Assembly (NCBI GenBank): GCA_010645155.1 | Contig: CM021318.1 | Location: 3,392,217-3,456,216 of the forward strand | Direction: 5' to 3' | Source of the DNA: Tigriopus japonicus | Taxonomy: Eukaryota > Arthropoda > Copepoda > Harpacticoida > Harpacticidae | Length of the DNA stretch: 64,000 nucleotides | In this document: piece after piece, positions 56,349 through 64,000 of the stretch | Numbering within the stretch: position 1 is the stretch's first letter | Layout: each line of letters opens with the position of its first letter | The notes under the pieces: model-generated | What the model saw: only the letters and a program-made list of their open reading frames with translations | The model's database searches: none | What the model was told of the DNA's origin: nothing | Translations under genes and position numbers: made by a program

Positions 56349-58628
56349 TTTGAATTTGACTTGTTGAACTGGTTCTGCATCTAGTTCTTCACTTTTCCTT
56401 CAGTGTTATTTTCAGGGTGGCCAAATTTACAGGGACCATATTAGTCCATATTGTTTGAAATGGAGAGCCATGGATTCTGTTGTTCCGTTGTGGGAGAGCA
56501 TAAGAAAAAGTGCAGGGTTTTTTTATGGGGCGTATGGTAGTACTCCAGTAGAGTAAGTTCAGTCTAAAGGTATGAAAATTGCGAAATATGTACAGACAAA
56601 GAAAGCAATTATTTTGCTCTTTTTGAGTCTGTCCATTATTCAGTTGAAGAAGGTAAATTTGGAATTTTCTCATTTTGTTACTTCTTTCTATCCTTCAGCT
56701 GATTTGTTAGAACTTCAGACTGAAAGTCAAAAACACTTACATACAAGAAGTATTTCAAAGATTAATCAAGGAGGAGAAAAAGTGGGCATATTCTGTTCCA
56801 TCAAATAATCAAATTGTGCAATCTTGATTGGATTCGCCAATGTTGTGGACTTCGGTCGAAATTGGTTAAACCCAAACTATCGCTTATATTGAAAGTCTGA
56901 AAACATCATGCAAACATTTTTCTTGAATGGTCGGAGAAAGCAAAATACGACACAACCCTGGTTTGGACTTGGCTCCAATCTCCTCACCGCCTCAGTTAAC
57001 GGATTTGAGCTCAGCGTTAAGATTCTTTCTTTTATTTAAGGGCACTGAGATTCATTATCACTGATTAATTCACATATTAGTATTAACCGTTGTTGTCTTG
57101 AATTTTTAAACTTTTTTCTTTGAAAGCAAGAAATAGACTATCAAAAATGCAAGGTAGATGTAACAAAATTACAAGTGACGAAAGAACAGTAATTCGTTCC
57201 TTTTTTGGAAAAAGTAACTGTAATGCAATTACATTTCAAAAATGCTGTAATTGTAACGACTCCAAAACCCAAGAAGTACTCGTTACTTGCTCCTTTTCCC
57301 ATTGCGCAAATTTTGATAAATAATTTAATACTAGACATACACGAGCAAATTTTTAACTAAGTTCAAAGGATGTCACAGAAAATAAATTCGTTTTGCTTTG
57401 TGTGCAGACCTTTCTAGTTTTTTTAAAGAAAGAGTATGTACTACGCACATCCTTGAAGGGATGTTTTTCTACTACTTAGCCAAAAATCAAGTTGCTCAGG
57501 TCTGTCAATCCACCTTTAATCTTTGGCTCATCTTCAAAACGAAGTGTTTTGATTGCAATCCCACTTCATTGTTTCTACTGCTTTTACAGGGAAATTTTCA
57601 ACATGGGGCAAAATGGCAATCGGCCTTTTTCGAAGACCAGCTACACTGCGTATCAAAGCACCACAGATTTTTGCCGATTTCAGCATCCCAAGTTAATATA
57701 ATGTCTTGAACTTTGTATTGCCCGAGATTTATCATTCAACATCTTTTGTCACAACCTTTCACAAATGTGAACCAAACAAATAGTGGAATCTTTACTAATT
57801 CTCAGTTTTTGTGTGACATTGAAACCTACGATGCCTCTCATTGCCTCTTGCCGCCCATCCTTTGTTCCAATCATGTGGTCCATCCAGGGTAATTTTAAAC
57901 TCTTTAGTGAAGATGACTTGATTAATACGAGTCTTCAGGTGCTTCTTGGTTCATTCCTGCTGCAATAGCTTATGCCAGGGGGCGAGAAGACTGGACATGG
58001 ATGATTTGGGAACATTTGCAACAACAAAAATTGCTACAGATGAACCACCTGTATTCTTCTTTGATTGCCTTACCACATTGCTCAGGTCCGGTTCAGATAA
58101 ACACCTCAGCCAAGAAGCACTGAAAACTGGAGTGAGAGGCTAACGGTGAGAATTATGATTTCCAGAAGGATTAGTTCAATGAAGAATTTTAATTGAAGGT
58201 TGCAAAAATCACTACTAGATGGAGCCAAAACAGGGGCAAATTCTCTTGATTTCAGACCAATCCTCAACTTACACTTGTAGGCAAAATTGCAGCTACCATT
58301 TTGAAGTGGACTTTTCTTCATATCTTGAGTCTTTTAGAGCTCAGGTACGATATTATCGTGTTCAAAAATCAAAAAAATATGCTGAGAAATCACAAATTAA
58401 GGCCAAAGACTAAACAGAAGCACCCACAACCGTTTCTAGCGGAAGATGGCGCTGATTGTCATTTTTCTCTTTGATTGAAGCTAAACTTTGCTTCCTTAAG
58501 AAGGCTTGCTCTGATGGCGAGTTGTTCATTTTGAGAACAAGGGAGGGCACCCAAGTAGGATATGTTGACTGCATGCTAAATCATGTAAGAGCCATCTAGG
58601 TGAAGCGAATGTTGGTTTTCCAGTAGAC

Positions 58629-58796
58629 GAAGTGTTTCAATTTTCAACTCAATGGAATGGCGTAAAGTCTTTAGAATGGCGGAGTGAAAAGATGTGCGTT
58701 CTCAAACTTGACGAATTGTTTCAATTTTCAGCCCAATCGAATGGCGTAAAGTCTTTAGGATGGCGGAGTGAAAAATTGTGCGTTCTCAAACTTATG
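58629..58796. repeat. 84-bp tandem duplication inside foldback copy C
   Basis: Two successive units each contain GTTTCAATTTTCA, ATGGCGTAAAGTCTTTAG and ATGGCGGAGTGAAAA. Starts at 58629 and 58713 give a period of 84. Confidence 0.8.
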
Positions 58797-58851
58797 TACT
58801 TAAGAGAGCATAGAATGAATGGATTCACCCTTTTGTGGTAAAACAATAACA

Positions 58852-59497
58852 ACACTGTAATCGCATGCGTTTTCTTTTCTTACCACTGGAGCCACCACCC
58901 CAACTTCAATCTGCCTGTCTTAGCTTGGGAGTAGCGAGAGTGCTTCAGTTAAAACGTGATAAATCCCTCCTATGGTAGGCCTTTTGCCAAAATGAGAACA
59001 GAATTGACTAGGGTAGAGACATATGTATGTCATCAAACAATCATTCTCAACGTTGGTTGACAAAATGCTGAGGATTTTACGATCAAAATGATAGCAGTGA
59101 TATTACGCTTCTTCACAGTCCAGCCCTACTTTGCCCATCTGCCAGTTTGCGCTCCGTTACCTTAGCGGGAAATTTCAAAATTGTTGGCTCTCTTCTCGAA
59201 GGCAGACGAGACGCGGCAGCTGAGGCTGGAGTGTGAGGAAAAGTGAAATCATCACTATCATTTTGATCGTAAAATGCTCGGCATTTTGTCAACCAATGTT
59301 GAGAATGATTGTTTGATGACATACATATGTCTCTGCCCTAGTCAATTCTGTTCTCATTTTGGCAAAAGGCCTACCACAGAAGGGATTTATCACGTTTTAA
59401 CTGAAGCACTCTCGCTTCTTCCAAGCTAAGACAGGCGGATTGAAGTTGGGGTGGTGGCTCCAGCGGTAAGAAAAGAAAACACAAGCGATTACAGTGT
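58852..59497. mobile_element. Inner foldback element with 273-bp arms
   Basis: Arms 58852-59124 and 59225-59497 are near-perfect reverse complements of equal length, separated by a 100-bp loop. Outer ends are ACACTGTAATCGC and GCGATTACAGTGT. The insertion point corresponds to the ACAATTACCAG centre of copy A, so it landed inside copy C. Confidence 0.8.
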
Positions 59498-60269
59498 CCC
59501 ATTACCAGGGCTTGTTCATTCCTCCTCGGTAGGATTTGCACTGAACTTTGAGTGAGCACAACTTTGACTCCGACGTTCCATTGAGCTGAAAATTGAAATA
59601 CGTATTCTTGTCAACATAAGCAAGGTCTCATTTGCAGAAGAACGTTATTGAATTGTTCCTACGAGAAATCATGATTCCTCTCGTTAGCCTCCCAGTCCAG
59701 TCAAATTCAGTGGTTCTTGCCTCAGTACACCACATTCTGATCAGTTTTTTTGGGAGAAGCATTCTTCACATATCTTCATAGTTTGACAATTTGGTGGTCC
59801 ATCAACTTGGCAATTTCCTTGAAAGAGGTGCCCTTACCCTTCTTGACCACAATCAGACTCCTCTCAGTAGGGTTGAGCAAGGATCACTAAATACCTGGAT
59901 GCCTCGGCTACTAGCAAGATTCATTCTTCAAATTCTGTGCAAGACAGAGAAAAACCTAATCAAACCAGTCATCTGACTGATTGTTCAAAGCTCACATGCT
60001 TAATTTCAAGTTAACCAACTGAATTTTGTGTCAGCAAGAGTAATTTGAAGCAAAGAGCATAGCGCGCTCTTCCGACCGAACATTTGCACCAACAATCGTC
60101 CAAAAGGACGATTCTTGGACAAACGAATATTGTGTTGCCTAAATGTCGCTTTTTTTAGAGGCACTATTCGAGTCCCATGAGCATATTTTTGAGCGGTTTT
60201 GAGGATTTTTCATGCCGAAAACAAATAATGAAAGCATATTGTGCTTGTGTTCCCTGATCTATCGCCCAC

Positions 60270-60992
60270 TAGGGCTGACGATTTTCTCGAACATTTCAAT
60301 TCTCGAGAATGAGAATTTCAAAAATTCTCGAGAATTCTCGAGAATTTAAGAAAAAGTGAAAATAGCGAAAAAAATGTACATTCAAAGCTTCCAAAGAACT
60401 TGAAATTGTTTTTTTTTGAAGTTTATAACAAAATCAATATGAACATGAGTGTGAAAAACAATGATTGGACCTCACGGACAATAATATCTGAAATTTCATT
60501 TCTGAAATTTCTGAAACGTTCTACTGACATTGTTAAAACTTCCGACATTTTCGCATTTTTGGTCAGCTCTAATTTTCAAAACCAGGGTTTCTTGTACACA
60601 CCACCACAACCATTAGAAGCTCGAAAAAAAATCAGACACAGAATCTTGCCTCGAATCTGGACAGAGAAGATTTTGTTTGGGCTGGTTCACGAGTTATTTT
60701 CCTGTTCGAATGTACCATAAAGATGTTTATAAAGTTTCAAACATTGCTCATGGCTCCTATTGTTCTTTTACTTGAAACTTTTGTTTTGTAGGAAACAGTT
60801 TTGCCATCAATTCCAAAATATGACCTAGAGTAATCTAATAAAAAATTCTCGAAAATTCTCGAGAATTCGGAAAAATTCTCGAGAATTTTCGATCCTCGAT
60901 TTTTTCGAGAAATTCTCGAGAATTTTCGATCCTCGATTTTTTCGAGAAATTCTCGAGAATTCTCGAGCGAGAATTCTCGAGAATCAGCCCTA
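60270..60992. mobile_element. Nonautonomous hAT-type element (723 bp)
   Basis: Ends TAGGGCTGA and TCAGCCCTA are flanked by identical 8-bp repeats TCGCCCAC (60262-60269 and 60993-61000), the hAT signature. Subterminal regions are built of repeated palindromes ATTCTCGAGAAT, including two direct copies of a unit containing TTTTCGATCCTCGATTTTTT near 60880-60960. No transposase frame. Confidence 0.88.
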
Positions 60993-61600
60993 TCGCCCAC
61001 TGCACTGAAAAGACTGGATATTTTCAAACCCAATGAAGCATAATTTTGACCCATAAGCAGCCTGACCAACACTTGAAAATTCAAAAAGTCTTAACAGCCA
61101 ATTTTGAGAACCAATTTAGGAGCTAAGAGAGCCAAACTGTCACTGAGGATATATTTTAAACCAAGCTATACCTAGCACTGACAATATCACTCATGGTTTC
61201 ACAGATCTGGCTCTGAAAAAATAATTTTGCTCTGAAGAGTTAAATTTGGTTAGGCTGCCCATAAGGAACAAAATGGGCATTCAAATTAAAATTCAAAGAA
61301 ATTTACTGAACATGAGTGTCTTTGTGATTTGTAAGGATTTTGTAGTTTATGGTTCCACGTGGATTTCCTGGAACGACTTGTACATTTTTTTTTTTTTCTT
61401 AAGCCTCAAGAACCTGCATTTAACAAAATATCTAAAGTTTCGACCTCAGTCAATTGAAAATTACTTAAAAAATGTTTGATCACGAAATCAACAACTGGTT
61501 TGCACTCTCGATTACTGACTACAATTTACTATATTTTACTGTGTTTACTTCATCTCATAGCCAGGGTTGCTTCAATCCCACCCGGTTGACATTAAACCCG

Positions 61601-61638
61601 AAAAACCCGCCCGGGCGGGGGTTTTCGGGCGGGTTTTT
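61601..61638. repeat. GC-rich perfect hairpin
   Basis: AAAAACCCGCCCG (61601-61613) pairs exactly with CGGGCGGGTTTTT (61626-61638) around a 12-base loop. It stands out in a very AT-rich region. Confidence 0.7.
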
Positions 61639-64000
61639 CTCTTTTCTTGCCCTAAACGCCCTTTCTATGTGAGTGACTATATGCGACTTATATTCAATTT
61701 AATCAATCTACTATGAGTATATTAAACAATGCATCCGACATTCCATAAAATTACCTCCCCTTGAAGAAATCAATAAAGGGCAATTCAGTCAATAAAGAGC
61801 CTCATGTGTAAGCTTGTCTAAATCACAGATACAAGATTGGCAAACAATCGAATAATGATGTATTGACGGAGGACTAAAAAAATGATACATGGTTGCATTT
61901 TTGTTAATCTTTTCTGTACAGTTTTGACGCCTTCGAAGAAGTTCCTACTATTTCCCTTTTCGGAGGAATTCCCTAGTTTCTAATGAGACGTTGTTCAGCT
62001 TGAGATCGCCTTCCAAAATAGTCCTCTTAAGATATACAGGGTGTACTGCCTAAATTGAGACTCGGCTTTCATATTATAACTTGTTTATTATTCATTTAAG
62101 GAAAAATGTTTTTTTTTTTGCGTTGATACAATACCAATTGCCCTACGGAGGCAAGCAAAAATCAACGTTTAAAATGACCACGTATGGACTTCACAACGAC
62201 TTTAAATATTCCAACATCAGCCCCAGCATTGGCATGCACCTTGATCAATTTGATTCCTAATAAATTGATATTGCGATTGAAAGTAGCATGTGCTTTCTTG
62301 TCCAGAATGGACTAATGAAAATGTTCATACGATTGAGACCTGGAGAAAAATGAGGCTATTCATGCCAACTTGGACAAGCCGTGTAGCAATAGCAAGAGTA
62401 TTTTGGGAAAATTAAAATGGTCTTTTTTTGGTTTCAAATGGGGAAACATTTGTAACTGACAAAGTATCTCGACAAAAGGATGCAAAAAAAAATGTTTCAA
62501 CAAAAAACGTGAAACGCAAAAAATAGTGTACAATAGACAGGAATATTTTAGTCTCAAATTAGAAAGGACACCTCGAAGAATCACTATTTCTTTTGCAATC
62601 TAATTCGAAAAGTACACAAAAATAATGAAACACAAAGAAAGCAAGACGGCAAGTTTCATAATTTTTTTTTCAATAATATCACTAATCTTGCGTCTTGTGG
62701 GTTTTCTGGAAAAATTGTGCTTGTGTTTTACACTGTCATCTAAGGTTTTGTGCTTTTACAAATTTTAAGCACTTCCCTTTTACTGGTCAGTGCTCATGTG
62801 CGTACTCTTTCATTGTAGTTGCTCTACAATGTTCACAATGTACTGCACGCATTTGGCCGAATATTTTCCAACATTTGACCACAAAAAAGAACTCTTTCGC
62901 ATTTCACTCGGCATTTTTTTCGATACTTTTATCTTTTCAAGAAAATTCACTTGGTAAAATAAGGAAGTTCATTTGACTAAAAGGCTAGTTTTATCAAAGA
63001 ATGAGTTTTTTAGCACTTCATAAATTATACGACTTGAATTCCGTTCAATTGCAATATTACTTCAATGAAACCTTATTTTTGAGAAGATAAATAACTCCTA
63101 GTAAATGACAAATTGAGCCTTTGGTCAAGCGAGTTTTAATGAAAGAACTGGTTTTTTTTTTTAAATTACCTTGAAAGATGTTACATTGAAAAATTAAGGG
63201 TCCTCACTTTTTCCTCTTATATTTTTGCGGGGGAGGTTTTGTGTTGTTCCCTACAAGGAACGTAATTCCCAATAAAGAGTCAGAAACATAATGTAAACAT
63301 TAAATATTTACATAATTTTTGGTCTTTAAACGAGTTTCTGTTGGCAGATCGGGACAATCTTTGAATAGTGTGTTGATCAAGAAAAAATATCTAAAAAAAT
63401 ATCAAATCCTGCCTAACTTGCTTTTGTCAACGTCCTCTTAAAGCCATATCATTAGCTATCTTTTAAGTTGCAAAAAGGCAAGATGAAAATCGTTTTTTGT
63501 CAAACATAGCTCACACCCTTTCCTTTTTTTTAACTATCTTGCTACAACTTAGTATTGATGATAGGTAAGTTGTCTCCAAATAACGAAGAGGCTCATGGTG
63601 ATAAAATTCAGAGTTTCTGTATTTCATACAGAGATTAAAGTCTTTCATAATCGAGAAACGGAATCACAAAAGAGACGAAATGAAGAATCCATAAATTTTG
63701 ACTAGTGAAACGGGAGGTTCGAGGAAAGAAACAAGGACGTACTAGTTGATTACGCTTGTAGTCAGAAAATAATGGTTGGATTCAAGGTGATCGAATGTAT
63801 TGAGTATGTGATTTCAATGAGTTCAAGGCATCCGGTAAGAATTTTGGTTCCGAATTAAAAGAAATTGGGGACAAGGAGAGCTCTCATCTAGGTTTTGTAC
63901 TCGAGAGTGGGGAAGTTTGAGATTGTAGCTTTCTTTTTCAGCAGCAAGAAACATGAGATTACCATTTCAAAAGGTCACATAATGGTCAATAATCTAATTA

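Larger units (their letters stand above)
58110..59720. mobile_element. Foldback/MITE element, copy C, carrying further insertions
   Basis: Ends CCAAGAAGCACTGAAAACTG and CAGTGGTTCTTGC match copy A (8036-8479). The direct repeat CTCAG flanks it (58105-58109 and 59721-59725; 5 or 6 bp). Compared with copy A it contains about 430 extra bases after the left end, an 84-bp tandem duplication (58629-58796) and a complete second foldback element (58852-59497). Confidence 0.75.
57480..59890 (-). pseudogene. Tc1/mariner-type transposase remnant, split by an insertion
   Basis: On the minus strand about 59885-59781 encodes LNPTERSLIVVKKGKG then SFKEIAKLMDHQ, the N-terminal helix-turn-helix of Tc1/Tc3-type transposases. 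About 57920-57815 encodes VIFTKEFKITLDGPHDWNKGW, matching the start of the DDE domain (usually VIFSDEKKFNLDGPDGW). The expected first catalytic Asp position is Lys, and stops interrupt the frame, so the gene is dead. The foldback element at 58110-59720 sits between the two halves. Confidence 0.7.
56349..64000. other. Transposon-rich region without host genes
   Basis: No host gene recognised. Contents are the interrupted Tc1/mariner remnant (57480-59890) with nested insertions, a hAT-type element (60270-60992), a GC-rich hairpin (61601-61638), a mariner-type end TACAGGGTGTACTGCC near 62036 and AT-rich sequence to the window end. 61640-64000 otherwise shows nothing I can name. Confidence 0.5.

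Noticed and set aside
57098..57340. AT-rich segment with repeated GTAATTG/CAATTAC blocks
   Set aside because: Resembles internal parts of some DNA transposons, but no ends or target duplication could be found.
1..64000. CRISPR arrays, prokaryotic operons, rRNA genes
   Set aside because: None present. Short regular repeats are microsatellites, the RPB1 CTD or transposon palindromes.

Overview
The window is nuclear DNA of an animal, most probably an arthropod. The genes have short GT-AG introns in AT-rich surroundings, the intergenic space is full of decayed DNA transposons, and the proteins (a dpr-family Ig receptor, a Ly6-type GPI protein, FSP1/AIFM2, RPB1, polybromo) are metazoan; dpr-type receptors point to arthropods. 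A crustacean such as a copepod would fit, but the sequence does not prove it.

Layout. 1-356 (+) is the 3' end of a Ly6/three-finger gene. 6536-20874 (-) holds three widely spaced exons of a dpr-like gene (signal peptide plus first Ig domain); the second Ig domain is not in the window. 20875-26018 is gene-poor and carries two nonautonomous transposons with clean target-site duplications. 26019-27276 (-) is a 105-residue thioredoxin in two exons. 28975-29064 (-) is a probable last exon of a small membrane protein. 29837-33987 (+) is AIFM2/FSP1 in six exons. It converges on POLR2A/RPB1 at 34244-40447 (-), two exons and 1929 residues. 40448-46573 has no gene I can defend beyond one possible first exon. 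46574-48304 (+) is an unusual protein with one C2H2 finger and a methyl-CpG-binding-like domain. Polybromo/PBRM1 follows at 48768-55231 (+). It is tail to tail with a two-exon coiled-coil gene at 55368-56348 (-), possibly augmin subunit HAUS1. 57480-64000 is transposon debris, including a three-level nested insertion and a hAT-type element.

The gene-rich half is dominated by transcription and chromatin: the largest Pol II subunit, a putative DNA/methyl-CpG reader and the PBAF subunit polybromo. AIFM2 and thioredoxin are both redox proteins, but nothing in the sequence shows that they are co-regulated.

The points most worth following: (1) polybromo contains two homologous phase-0 exons, each encoding the first half of an HMG box, and either could join the exon that completes the box; (2) the C2H2-MBD gene and polybromo are arranged like an operon, and an in-frame splice between them is also possible; (3) several small exons were found by reading splice sites and frames rather than long ORFs. 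Exon boundaries are my own readings of splice consensus and reading frame; none is backed by transcript data.
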